From Pontibacter liquoris (GTDB taxonomy: Bacteria; Bacteroidota; Bacteroidia; Cytophagales; Hymenobacteraceae): a stretch of DNA of 64,000 nt. A model generated the notes under the pieces. It saw only the letters and a list, made by a program, of their open reading frames with translations, searched no databases and had not been told where the DNA came from. The stretch spans positions 2,232,001 through 2,296,000 of the forward strand of contig NZ_JALEBG010000001.1 in NCBI RefSeq assembly GCF_022758235.1. The letters are read 5' to 3'. The position numbers and the translations under genes were made by a program. Each line of letters starts with the position of its first letter. The stretch's first letter is position 1. Positions 43,301-51,898 of this stretch are shown here, in pieces.

Positions 43301-43915
43301 ATGAACTTCAAGAACTTCACTCTCAATGGCATCAGTGTTTTCCTAGGCCTGATTTTCTTTACTGCCGGTATGGGCAAGCTGTTTTTTGAGCACAGGTACC
43401 CGGGCCTGATTGGGCCGGTATGGCTGGAGGAACGGCTTGCTACCTTCTGGCTGGGCCTGTTTGCCCGCTTTATTGCCTATACGCAAGTGCTGGTGGGGTT
43501 TGTGCTCCTCACGCTCCGTTACCGCACACTTGGCGCTATCATGCTGCTGCCTCTGCTGCTCAATATCCTGGTGGTCACCATATCGCTTCACTGGCGGGGC
43601 ACGCCCTACGTGCTGGCCTTTTTGCTGGGGCTGAACCTGGTATTGCTTTTGGCGGAGGCTCCCAAGCTCCTGCACCTGCTGGGCTTCCGCACGGCTTATC
43701 GACCACCGGTAGCGGCACCCTCGCCTGCTACTTACGGGCTGGTATGGCTGGCAGGACTGGCCGTAATGCTAGCCAGTATACCGGTGTCCGCTTACCTGCC
43801 GGCAGCAGGTTACCTGCTCAGTATACTAGGCCCGGGCATCGGGCTGGCGACCTACCTGAAAGGAGGCCGCGCCGGAGAGCAGCCAGCAAGTCCGGCAACG
43901 CCATCTCCCATATAA
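43301..43915 (+). CDS. DoxX-like membrane protein
   Basis: About 204 aa from the ATG at 43301; an in-frame start at 43250 would add a poorly conserved leader. The first helix contains LGLIFFTAGMGKLFFE, the DoxX-like signature, and at least five hydrophobic segments follow (to about residue 180). The polar C-terminus is short. DoxX-like proteins are poorly characterised, with roles proposed in redox or thiol balance. The gene is monocistronic, and nothing around it suggests a partner. Confidence 0.6.
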   Translation: MNFKNFTLNGISVFLGLIFFTAGMGKLFFEHRYPGLIGPVWLEERLATFWLGLFARFIAYTQVLVGFVLLTLRYRTLGAIMLLPLLLNILVVTISLHWRGTPYVLAFLLGLNLVLLLAEAPKLLHLLGFRTAYRPPVAAPSPATYGLVWLAGLAVMLASIPVSAYLPAAGYLLSILGPGIGLATYLKGGRAGEQPASPATPSPI

Positions 43916-43991
43916 AAAGCACATCAGCAATAAGTTACGATCTTAATATCAAAGTATAACACCAGAAATCTCATTACCTGCAAAGTATACT

Positions 43992-44867
43992 TTACTGACC
44001 TTTGCCGCGCATCTGTTTTTCCATGGCATCCCACATTTCTTGCGGGATCTGGTCGAAGCTGTTGAACTCGCCGGCCCCGTAAAGCCACTCGCCGCCGTCT
44101 ATGGTCACTACCTCGCCGTTCACAAAAGAAGCATAATCCGATACCAGGTAGGCTGCCAGGTTGGCCAGTTCCTGGTGTTCGCCAAACCGGCCCACTGGAA
44201 TGCGCCTCAGCGGATCCAGTTTATCGGCCAGTTGCTTCGGAAAAAGGCGCGTCCAGGCTCCTTCCGTCGGGAAAGGTCCGGGAGCGATGGCGTTGGAGCG
44301 GATGCCATACTTAGCCCATTCCGACGCAAGCGAACGCGTAAGGGCCAGCACGCCTGCCTTGGCCGTAGCAGAGGGCACTACATAGCCGGAGCCCGTCCAG
44401 GCATAGGTGGTCACAATGTTCAGGATGGCGGCTTCCTGCTTTTGCTCGATCCAGTGCTTGCCCAGAGCCAGCGTGCAGTTATAGCTGCCTTTCAGCACAA
44501 TGTCCACCACCACATCAAAGGCCTTGTGGCTCAGGCGTTCGGTAGGGCTCACAAAGTTACCCGCAGCATTGTTCACCAGCACATCCACGCGGCCGAATCT
44601 GTCCAACGTGGCCTGCAGCATGGCTTCCACCTCGTTATACTTGCGCACATCGCAGGCAAAGGGCAGTACCTGCCCGCCGGTTTCCTGCGCCAGCTCTTTA
44701 GCGGTCTGCTCGAGCACGTCGAGTTTGCGGCTGCAGATCACGGCATTGGCGCCCAGTTCTAAAAAGTATTTCACCATGGAGCGGCCCAACCCGGTACCGC
44801 CGCCGGTTACCACGATGGTTTTCCCTTTTAGGGCGCCCTCTTTTAACATGGGTTCTGCTTTTATCAT
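43992..44867 (-). CDS. SDR-family oxidoreductase, 2,4-dienoyl-CoA reductase-like
   Basis: A 291-aa NADP(H)-dependent short-chain dehydrogenase. The cofactor motif is VVTGGGTGLGRSM (residues 20-32) and NNAAGNF is the NAG-type motif. The segment TTYAWTGSGYVVPSATAKAGV and the following SLASEWAKYGIRSNAIAPGP closely follow mitochondrial/peroxisomal 2,4-dienoyl-CoA reductases (DECR), including the ending GGEWLYGAGEFN. Such enzymes reduce dienoyl-CoAs during beta-oxidation of unsaturated fatty acids. The stop codon overlaps an AAGTATACTT palindrome at 43983-43992. Confidence 0.88.
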   Translation of the reverse strand: MIKAEPMLKEGALKGKTIVVTGGGTGLGRSMVKYFLELGANAVICSRKLDVLEQTAKELAQETGGQVLPFACDVRKYNEVEAMLQATLDRFGRVDVLVNNAAGNFVSPTERLSHKAFDVVVDIVLKGSYNCTLALGKHWIEQKQEAAILNIVTTYAWTGSGYVVPSATAKAGVLALTRSLASEWAKYGIRSNAIAPGPFPTEGAWTRLFPKQLADKLDPLRRIPVGRFGEHQELANLAAYLVSDYASFVNGEVVTIDGGEWLYGAGEFNSFDQIPQEMWDAMEKQMRGKGQ

Positions 44868-44970
44868 CGTTCTCTCGTATTAAGATTTCAGCGGCCATTT
44901 TTGGCAGCACATTACCTAAAGATAAGAAGCGATTTGGATTGACACCTATAAACCATTTCAATTAAAACAC

Positions 44971-45399
44971 ATGGGCACCATAATGAACAAAGAAGAAATC
45001 CAAAACGCATTGGCCCGGGCAACAGACGGCCTGCTGATGCACAGCGAAATAGAGGCCCCTTTTGAAGTTGTTTTCCACTCTCTGCGCCCAGGCCAGCAAT
45101 TTGGCCCCGAGGCGGTAGCGGAATGGGCCGGGAAACCGTCAGGCATGGCCGTGGAAACAAAGGAGTTGGAGCAGTTTATGGACGAAATGAAAGGCATCAG
45201 CACCGACGCACGCCAGGAGGGCAGTATGGCATACCGTTACCAGAAACTGGTGCAAACGCTACATCAGCTGCTACGCGATGTGAAAGTATACTGCATCACC
45301 CAGATTGGCACCGAAGTATTTATTCTGGGCAAGACAGAAGCAGGCGACTACGCCGGCCTGCGCACCATGGTGGTGCACGACCAGGCTACGATTAATTGA
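44971..45399 (+). CDS. Nuclease A inhibitor (NuiA) family protein
   Basis: A 142-aa soluble protein resembling Anabaena NuiA. Shared features along the length are the ATDGLLMHSEIEAPFEVV opening, a central FMDEMKG helix, YQKLVQTLHQLLRDVKVYCI, and the closing IGTEVFILGKTEAGDYAGLRTMVV. NuiA binds the DNA/RNA non-specific nuclease NucA and blocks its active site. No nuclease of that type lies in this window, so its target here is unknown. A second ATG at 44983 is possible. It converges with the CrtISO-like gene, stop codons nearly touching. Confidence 0.8.
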   Translation: MGTIMNKEEIQNALARATDGLLMHSEIEAPFEVVFHSLRPGQQFGPEAVAEWAGKPSGMAVETKELEQFMDEMKGISTDARQEGSMAYRYQKLVQTLHQLLRDVKVYCITQIGTEVFILGKTEAGDYAGLRTMVVHDQATIN

Positions 45400-45400
45400 G

Positions 45401-46852
45401 TTAAAAATGATCCTGCCATAACTTGTTAGCAGCAATAATGCCGCTCAGGCAGACACCTGGAATCCCCTGGCCGGGATAAACGGTATCGCCGCAGAGGTAA
45501 GCGCCACGATGGTCGAGGCGGGCATCTTTCATTTGCCAGGGTTTAATGTGCCGGTACTGCGGGTAGCCTCCTACTGCGCCATAAGCCCGCTTTGTCCAGA
45601 AGAGCCAGGCACCCGGCGTGGCCGCCTGCATATACTTGATTTTTTGCGGATCGATCAGCCCGCGCGTGGCCAGCGCCTCCAGTATCGCCGCTGCTATGGC
45701 CTCCTTGTCTTCGATGTACCTGGCTACCGGATCGGCGAGATGGGTACTGATGCTGGCCACTACCTCTCCGGCCGGCGCCCGCAGCTTATCCTCCTTATGG
45801 CTGAAACTGACAAAAATACTTTTGCTTCCCACCAGCGGTATCCCACCGGGAATATGCACCTGGTGATGGAGTATCTCGGGTTGCTCCTGCTGTAGTACGA
45901 CACTCATCGTAAAAGCTCCCCAAAGTTTTTCGGATGGCAATGTATACTTGCTGAGCTTTTGCTGCAGGGGCTTGTCTGTAAACAGTTCCCGGGTATTGTT
46001 CAGGGGCATGCCGCTGATCACAAAGCGGCTCTCCAGTTCCGTTTTCCCCGTGCTGATCCGGTACCCCGTTGCTGTGGGCGTTACGGCTTTTACCTGCTGC
46101 CCATACATGATCTGATTGCCCTTGCTGGTTAGGTATGCCTCCAAGGGCTTTACCAGGTTGATCATGCCTCCGGGCACGTAATAGTTGCCATACAAAGTAT
46201 AACACAACGCTGTCGCCCGGAAGAGTGCATTCACCTCCGGCAGGTAATTCTGGGCCGTGATGAGCAACTGTTCGTTTACAAAGGCCACAAACAACTCGTT
46301 TTGTAGCAGCTTATACTTGCTCAGCAACTGTTCCATCGTTTGGAAAGCAGCGGGCAGCAGCCTGAGGTGCATTGGTCGTACCCGCGCAGCCGAGAGCAGC
46401 AGATCTTTGGTATTAGAAGCAGGGAAGCTCTGCTGCTGCAGCGAGGTGCGCCATACCTGCTGGCTCAACGTATAGCAATGCTCCCAGAAAGGCCGTTGGT
46501 TATACTTCCCGAAAACCCGTTCAGCTTCTGCTATCCAGTCTTCCAGTTGCGGGTAGCGCGTCAGCAGCTGTCCGTCGGGCAGGTGCACCTGCATGGGTGT
46601 TTGCAGCCGCAGAACGGGCAGCCGGATGCCTGTTTCAGCCAGCAGGTAATGTAGCGGCATGTGCGCATCCAATCCTACCAGTGTGGTAGCGCCAGTCTCG
46701 AACCAGTAGCCTTTGCGCCTGTAACTGGCCGAACAACCCCCGGGGTATTTGGCCTGCTCCAGCACGCAGACCTGCAGCCCGCGTCTGGCCAGCAGCGCTG
46801 CAGCTGTTAAAGATCCGAACCCGGCGCCGATCACCACGACATCATACTTCAT
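45401..46852 (-). CDS. FAD-dependent phytoene desaturase/carotenoid isomerase-like oxidoreductase
   Basis: About 483 aa from the ATG at 46852, which begins MKYDVVVIGAGFGSLTAAALL, the dinucleotide-binding motif; an ATG at 46933 would add 27 residues. LEQAKYPGGCSASYRRKGYWFETGATTL and the C-terminal CGDTVYPGQGIPGVCLSGI are characteristic of the CrtI/CrtISO/CrtD superfamily. The overall phrasing is closer to CrtISO-like all-trans-retinol saturase/carotene isomerase homologues than to CrtI. No other carotenoid genes are in the window, so the substrate is uncertain. It is divergent from the YeeZ-like gene by 94 bp. Confidence 0.82.
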   Translation of the reverse strand: MKYDVVVIGAGFGSLTAAALLARRGLQVCVLEQAKYPGGCSASYRRKGYWFETGATTLVGLDAHMPLHYLLAETGIRLPVLRLQTPMQVHLPDGQLLTRYPQLEDWIAEAERVFGKYNQRPFWEHCYTLSQQVWRTSLQQQSFPASNTKDLLLSAARVRPMHLRLLPAAFQTMEQLLSKYKLLQNELFVAFVNEQLLITAQNYLPEVNALFRATALCYTLYGNYYVPGGMINLVKPLEAYLTSKGNQIMYGQQVKAVTPTATGYRISTGKTELESRFVISGMPLNNTRELFTDKPLQQKLSKYTLPSEKLWGAFTMSVVLQQEQPEILHHQVHIPGGIPLVGSKSIFVSFSHKEDKLRAPAGEVVASISTHLADPVARYIEDKEAIAAAILEALATRGLIDPQKIKYMQAATPGAWLFWTKRAYGAVGGYPQYRHIKPWQMKDARLDHRGAYLCGDTVYPGQGIPGVCLSGIIAANKLWQDHF

Positions 46853-46946
46853 TTTTGCGTTATTTGCTGTAGTTTTATACCCGGTAGCTAAACACAAAAG
46901 CCAAGTCTTTGTTGGCACCCGGCACAAAATCACACCTACAATCTAT

Positions 46947-47777
46947 ATGGCGGAAAAAGCAGATATCAGTATAATGGGATGCGGCTGGCTCGGATTGCCC
47001 CTGGCCGGCAACCTGGTGCAGGCTGGCTACCGCGTAAATGGCTCTACCACCTCCCCTGCCAAGCTACCTGTGCTGGGGCAAATGGGCATTACCCCATTCC
47101 TGATCAACTTGCAGGAAACAACGCCGGGACAGGAAATACTGCACGACTTCCTCAATGCGAAGGTGCTGGTGCTTAATATTCCGCCCTTGCTGCGCGCTGA
47201 TGGTGGCGAAAGTTACCTGCAGCAAATGCACCTGCTGCTGAAAGCATTGCTCACCTCCCCGGTCAACCGCATTCTTTTTGTGTCCTCCACATCCGTTTAC
47301 CAGGACCTAAACCGGCTCGTAACCGAAGAAGACATTGTATTTACTGACGAGCAGGAACCGGGCAATATGCTGCGCAGGGCAGAGAAACTGATTTCCGGGC
47401 GGGAAGAATGGCTGACGACCATCGTGCGTTTTGGCGGATTGGTGGGCGGCAGCCGGCAGCCAGGCCGGTTTTTGGCTGGCAAGCAAAACGTGCCACAGGG
47501 CGATGCGCCCGTTAACCTCATCCACTTGGAGGATTGCTTGGCGATCCTGCAGCGGATCATAGAACAGGAAAAATGGGGGCAGACTTTTAACGCCTGTGCC
47601 GGGGAGCACCCGCTGCGTCGGGAGTTTTATACCAAAGCAGCCGAAGCGTTAGGCCTCACGCCTCCGCAGTTTGCCGACATGGACAAGACAAGCTTCAAGC
47701 TCATCAAAAGTCAGAAACTACAGGACGAGTTGGCTTATACCTTCATGCATCCCAACCCGATGACATTCTTTTCCTGA
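46947..47777 (+). CDS. NAD(P)-dependent epimerase/reductase (YeeZ-like)
   Basis: A protein of about 276 aa that begins with the Rossmann motif ISIMGCGWLGLPLAGNL. VLVLNIPPLLR, ILFVSSTSVYQDLN and TTIVRFGGLVGGSRQPGRFL are extended-SDR segments, the last two carrying the Ser and Tyr positions of the catalytic strand. E. coli YeeZ and atypical extended SDRs share this compact form. The substrate is unknown. The ATG at 46947 is chosen because it leads straight into the nucleotide-binding strand. Its stop lies 3 bp from the converging APC permease gene. Confidence 0.8.
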   Translation: MAEKADISIMGCGWLGLPLAGNLVQAGYRVNGSTTSPAKLPVLGQMGITPFLINLQETTPGQEILHDFLNAKVLVLNIPPLLRADGGESYLQQMHLLLKALLTSPVNRILFVSSTSVYQDLNRLVTEEDIVFTDEQEPGNMLRRAEKLISGREEWLTTIVRFGGLVGGSRQPGRFLAGKQNVPQGDAPVNLIHLEDCLAILQRIIEQEKWGQTFNACAGEHPLRREFYTKAAEALGLTPPQFADMDKTSFKLIKSQKLQDELAYTFMHPNPMTFFS

Positions 47778-47780
47778 TCC

Positions 47781-49547
47781 TCAGATCACCAGCCTCACCC
47801 CACCAAGTTCCTCCAGCCCATACAGAAAGCGGTTGCCGGGAGAGCCAATAAACATGAAATTTTTCGGTATTTTCCATTCTTCAGAGAGCAGTTCGATCAG
47901 CTCCGGTCCGAAATGGCCATGGATCGTAACAAAGTCCACGTCTATATCGGGGTACGCCCTGTCCAGCACACCAATATCCTCGATGAGCTTGTGTGGCGGT
48001 TCTTCCCCGTCTTTCAGCACGTTAACAATTTTGATCTTGTTTGTCTGTTCATTCTCCTCCACATAGCGCATCACCTGGTTGATGTTGGCAATGTTATCGC
48101 CCCGGGTAAAGAACACGAACTCCTGCGACTGGATCTCATTGATCAGGCGCTTAAGGGAATACGATTTAAGCGGGATAAGCTTTCTGAGTGGTTTGGCCAG
48201 GTGCTGCAGCACGTACGTAAACAGGCGCAGCAGCCGGATACGGTACAGCATGATCAGCACCAGCGAGAGCGTGGGCAGAAAGTATTTGAGGAAGACAAGG
48301 ATATACGCCGGGTTCAGGAGGGCGTTCCCGACCAGAGCAGCCAACACCGCAGCTATGGCTATAAACAACGAAAGTCCCGAAGCCTGCACCGGCCGGGGCA
48401 GCCGGTTACGCCGTATTTTCAGGAGGATGTTTCCTAAACCGAACAAGACCATCACCGATAAAAAGGAGATCGTATACACACCGGCCAAAGCGCCCAGGTC
48501 ACCAGCCGTGATCAGGAGGATAGAAACGCAAAGCAGGAAGAAAGTAATCATGATTAGGTAGGCCGATCCTCTTTTGTTGGTGATCAGCAGAAATTGGGGC
48601 AGGCAGCGGTCCAGCGTCATGCGGTGCACTAAACCCGTTACCCCGACATACGACGTCAGGACGGCGCCACTTAACACCAGCGCCGCATCTACCGAGACAA
48701 GGATAGACAGCCACTTGCCACCGGCTATGCCGCCAAGGTAGGCCAGCAAGGCATTTTCATGCCCCGCTACCTCTCCCATCGGAATGATGGCCAGCACTAA
48801 AAAAGCCGTCAGTGGGTTGAAAATCGACACAGCCAGCCACATGTTGCGCAGCGTTTTAGGAAACACACCCTGGGCCTGTTCTTCTACAAAGTTAGCTGAG
48901 CTCTCAAACCCCGAAATGCCCAGCATGGCTGCCGCAAAGCCAAAGAACAACGCCCGCCAGATGCCCCCCTCCACGGGTTGACTAAAATTAAATTGCATGA
49001 TACTGAGCCCGTGGGTGACCAGGTACGTACCGCCCACCACAATTAAAAGCGTGAGCGTAAGCATGTGCGTCAGAAAGATAAGGACCGCTACAATCGATGA
49101 CTCGCCTATGCCCATAATGGTGAGCCCCATAAAGATGGCCAGCAGCACGATGGTGGCATAGATGACCGGAAGCCCTTCCCAGAGGTGGTGCACATAATGC
49201 ATGGCCTCGTTGGCCGAGATCACGGCTGTAGCCATATAGGAAAGTAGTGTGAGGCAGGCGGCCATAGAGGCCGTTTGCTTGCTGGTGGTGTTGAGCAGCG
49301 CATTATACGCGCCGCCATTCAGGGGCAGCGCGCCTACCACTTCGCCATAGATGTTCCGGAAAAGAAACAATACACCACTCACCATCAGAAGCGATACCCA
49401 GGCATATTGCCCGGCATAAATAATAGCTAGTGCCGAGACATACAAACAGGAAGACGTGATATCGTTGCCGCAAATGGCCGTTGCGGCCAACTCCTGAAGT
49501 TTTGGCGCGTGCGGCGGGGAAAGCGCAGCATTTAAGTTTTTTTCCAT
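47781..49547 (-). CDS. APC-superfamily amino-acid permease with cytosolic C-terminal domain
   Basis: About 588 aa from the ATG at 49547, which precedes a short cytosolic N-terminus and ATAICGNDITSSCLYVSALA, the opening APC helix with its unwound Gly-x-Gly-like region. Twelve or so transmembrane segments extend to about residue 455, including FGFAAAMLGISGFESSANFVEEQ, the conserved TM6. The last 120 residues form a soluble alpha/beta domain (FVFFTRGDNIANINQVMRYV ... IGSPGNRFLYGLEEL) that may sense ligands or energy status. The transported substrate is not predictable. Confidence 0.88.
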   Translation of the reverse strand: MEKNLNAALSPPHAPKLQELAATAICGNDITSSCLYVSALAIIYAGQYAWVSLLMVSGVLFLFRNIYGEVVGALPLNGGAYNALLNTTSKQTASMAACLTLLSYMATAVISANEAMHYVHHLWEGLPVIYATIVLLAIFMGLTIMGIGESSIVAVLIFLTHMLTLTLLIVVGGTYLVTHGLSIMQFNFSQPVEGGIWRALFFGFAAAMLGISGFESSANFVEEQAQGVFPKTLRNMWLAVSIFNPLTAFLVLAIIPMGEVAGHENALLAYLGGIAGGKWLSILVSVDAALVLSGAVLTSYVGVTGLVHRMTLDRCLPQFLLITNKRGSAYLIMITFFLLCVSILLITAGDLGALAGVYTISFLSVMVLFGLGNILLKIRRNRLPRPVQASGLSLFIAIAAVLAALVGNALLNPAYILVFLKYFLPTLSLVLIMLYRIRLLRLFTYVLQHLAKPLRKLIPLKSYSLKRLINEIQSQEFVFFTRGDNIANINQVMRYVEENEQTNKIKIVNVLKDGEEPPHKLIEDIGVLDRAYPDIDVDFVTIHGHFGPELIELLSEEWKIPKNFMFIGSPGNRFLYGLEELGGVRLVI

Positions 49548-49876
49548 GAGGTAGAGCTGGCAAAGGATACGCCTGTGCTGAAGGTATATATGCAGATTGG
49601 GGCCAAAAGTTTCAAGATGAGCGGGTATGCTCCGGTATAACTGCTGCCCCATAAGTATAAAAAACGCTTAAAAAACTCGCTTTGCCCTTACGGATGCTGC
49701 TACTCTCCGGCGCGGGCAGCTATGCCGGCACAGCAATGAGCGTCGTTCAGACGAGCGTTTTGCCCGAAAAGTGCTTAAATAGGTTGTCTGAACGACTTTG
49801 CAGGCATTCAGCTACTGCTGGTTGCGCTAAAACAGCTACCTTTGTACTCTTTTACATTTTTTAGGCAACAAATAAC
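49548..49876. other. Divergent intergenic region with inverted repeat
   Basis: A 329-bp region between the APC permease and the BaiN-like gene. GTCGTTCAGAC (49742-49752) and GTCTGAACGAC (49786-49796) form an 11-bp inverted repeat with a 33-nt centre. AAGTATAAA lies near 49652. A -7 element for the plus-strand gene is at 49837-49844. Confidence 0.5.
49837..49844 (+). promoter_or_regulatory. Probable -7 promoter element (TACCTTTG)
   Basis: TACCTTTG fits TAnnTTTG and is 32 bp before the ATG at 49877. A TTG lies only 12 bp upstream, so the -33 assignment is weak. Confidence 0.4.
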
Positions 49877-51112
49877 ATGCAGGTAGTAGTGATTGGCGGC
49901 GGTGCGGCAGGTTTTTTCGGGGCCATTGCCTGTGCGCAGGCAAACCCGAAGGCACAAGTTATGCTGCTGGAAAAGTCAAATAAATTGCTGGCAAAGGTGC
50001 GCGTATCGGGTGGCGGCCGCTGCAACGTAACGCACCACTGCTTTGAACCCGCTGCCTTCGCTAATTTTTACCCACGTGGAGCACGGCAACTGAAAGAAGC
50101 TTTCAAACGCTTCGGCGCAGCCGACACCATCACCTGGTTTGAGCAGCGTGGTGTAAAACTGAAGGCAGAAGCAGACGGGCGCATGTTCCCGTTAACTGAT
50201 AATTCGGAAACGATCATCCACTGCCTGCTGCACGAAGCAAAACGGACAGGCGTGCAGGTGCGCACAAATACGGGCGTAACCGGCATCGAGCCGATAACAG
50301 GCGGTTCGCAACAGAAGTATACGCTGCACCTGAGCTCGGGCCAGAGTATAACCGCTGACAAAGTACTCGTATGCACGGGAGGCAATCCTAAAACCACAGG
50401 CTACGACTGGCTGCGTGCCTTAGGTCATCCCATTCAGGAGCCTGTGCCTTCATTGTTCACCTTTAACGTCCCCGGCTCACCTTTTAAAGAGTTGCAGGGG
50501 GTGTCGGTACCCAGTGCACGCGTACGCGTGGCCGGCCAGAAACTGGCCTATGAAGGACCGCTGCTCATCACCCACTGGGGCTATAGCGGTCCGGCGGTTC
50601 TAAAGCTTTCGGCCTGGGGAGCACGCCTTTTTCATGACCAGCAGTATCAATTCACCATCCTGATCAACTGGATACCAACCTTAACCGAAGAAACCCTGCG
50701 GGAGCACCTGCAACAATACCGGCAGGCGCATCCGCAAAAAGTGGTTGCCACTAACCCGCTGTTCGGCCTGCCGCAACGCCTCTGGAAAGCGCTGGCACAC
50801 CTGGCCGACATACCGGCCGAGACTAAATGGGCCGAGCTGCCTGGCAAAAACACGAACAAACTGGTGGAGGCGCTGCACCGGGCCCCCTTTGAGGTAAAGG
50901 GGAAAACTACTTTTAAGGAAGAATTTGTGACCTGCGGCGGCGTTGACCTAAGCCAGGTAAACATGCGCACCATGGAAAGCCGCCTGCAACCCGGTTTATA
51001 CTTTGCCGGGGAGGTGCTGGATATCGATGGCATAACCGGCGGATTTAACTTTCAGGCTGCCTGGACGACCGGCTACCTGGCCGGCTTGGCGATGGCTGCT
51101 GCTGCGGACTGA
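49877..51112 (+). CDS. BaiN/HI0933-family NAD(P)/FAD-dependent oxidoreductase
   Basis: A 411-aa flavoprotein. The N-terminus VVVIGGGAAGFFGAIACAQ is the FAD-binding motif, and KSNKLLAKVRVSGGGRCNVTHH is diagnostic of the HI0933/BaiN family. It is followed by NFYPRGARQLKEAFKRFGAADTITWFEQRGV and the C-terminal FAGEVLDIDGITGGFNFQAAWTTGYLAG. BaiN of gut clostridia takes part in bile-acid dehydroxylation, but homologues are widespread and their general reaction is unclear. Cytosolic. The gene is followed 81 bp later by the DUF2383 gene on the same strand. Confidence 0.9.
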   Translation: MQVVVIGGGAAGFFGAIACAQANPKAQVMLLEKSNKLLAKVRVSGGGRCNVTHHCFEPAAFANFYPRGARQLKEAFKRFGAADTITWFEQRGVKLKAEADGRMFPLTDNSETIIHCLLHEAKRTGVQVRTNTGVTGIEPITGGSQQKYTLHLSSGQSITADKVLVCTGGNPKTTGYDWLRALGHPIQEPVPSLFTFNVPGSPFKELQGVSVPSARVRVAGQKLAYEGPLLITHWGYSGPAVLKLSAWGARLFHDQQYQFTILINWIPTLTEETLREHLQQYRQAHPQKVVATNPLFGLPQRLWKALAHLADIPAETKWAELPGKNTNKLVEALHRAPFEVKGKTTFKEEFVTCGGVDLSQVNMRTMESRLQPGLYFAGEVLDIDGITGGFNFQAAWTTGYLAGLAMAAAAD

Positions 51113-51193
51113 GGGCGGCTGCGTGGCTGCGGTGGCAACAAAAAGACTTTAATATCAGTATTACTGCATGTTAGATCACTTAAAAGTAAAACT

Positions 51194-51646
51194 ATGACGA
51201 TAAATAAAGAACTATACTCTACGGTTCATCATCTTATCGAAAGATGCAAGGATGGCTCCAAAGGGTATAAAACAGCCGCTGAAGATATTGAAGACCAGGA
51301 TCTGAAAGAACTCTTCCTTAAGTATGCCGTGCAGCGCGACAGCATGATCACTGAACTGCAAGACCAGTTAACAAAAATGGGCCATGCCGATGACGAGTCC
51401 AGCTCCCTGGAAGGTACTGTGCACCGGGCGTGGATCGATCTTAAATCGGCCCTTTCTTCCAAAGACCGTGTTCGGGTGCTGGAAGAGTGTGAGCGTGGCG
51501 AGGATTATGCGGTAAAAGCCTACGAGGAAGCCCTCAAAAAGGAATTGCCTGGTCCGTTGCATCAGATTGTGGAGCAGCAGTTCCGCGATGTAAAGAACGC
51601 CCACGATCATATCCGTTCTCTGCGCAATGCCGCCAGAGAGGCTTAA
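51194..51646 (+). CDS. PA2169-family four-helix-bundle protein (DUF2383)
   Basis: A 150-aa all-helical protein. The sequence KELYSTVHHLIERCKDGSKGYKTAAEDI at the N-terminus and EECERGEDYAVKAYEEALKK in the third helix are the DUF2383 pattern, including acidic and His residues that could hold metals in ferritin-like proteins. Function is unknown; such genes often accompany general stress functions. A terminator with a TTCG loop follows at 51673-51694. Confidence 0.85.
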   Translation: MTINKELYSTVHHLIERCKDGSKGYKTAAEDIEDQDLKELFLKYAVQRDSMITELQDQLTKMGHADDESSSLEGTVHRAWIDLKSALSSKDRVRVLEECERGEDYAVKAYEEALKKELPGPLHQIVEQQFRDVKNAHDHIRSLRNAAREA

Positions 51647-51672
51647 TTCTTTTGAGATCAAAGTCAAATATT

Positions 51673-51697
51673 AAAAAGGGCTTCGGCCCTTTTTTGT
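51673..51697 (+). terminator. Terminator with TTCG tetraloop
   Basis: AAAAAGGGC (51673-51681) and GCCCTTTTT (51686-51694) pair perfectly around TTCG, followed by more T residues. Confidence 0.85.
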
Positions 51698-51794
51698 TTT
51701 CTTACGATAAAGGAAAGCTGCTGCAAGACTGGTGTTTACCAATAGCATCTTGGGGCAACGCAACAGGCGTTTCTACCTAAAAAGTGGAAAAACA

Positions 51795-51823
51795 AAAAGG
51801 CCGACGTTTCAAGTCGGCCTTTT
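51795..51823. terminator. Terminator of the DEAD-box helicase gene
   Basis: AAAAGGCCGAC (51795-51805) pairs perfectly with GTCGGCCTTTT (51813-51823) around a 7-nt loop. T-rich flanks occur on both strands; on the minus strand it ends the helicase transcript. Confidence 0.8.
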
Positions 51824-51898
51824 CTAACAGTTTCAGAAGTTTTTATACTTCAAACGCTGTATAAGTAAGTATACGAAAGCGCTACTCGGGAGTTACGC

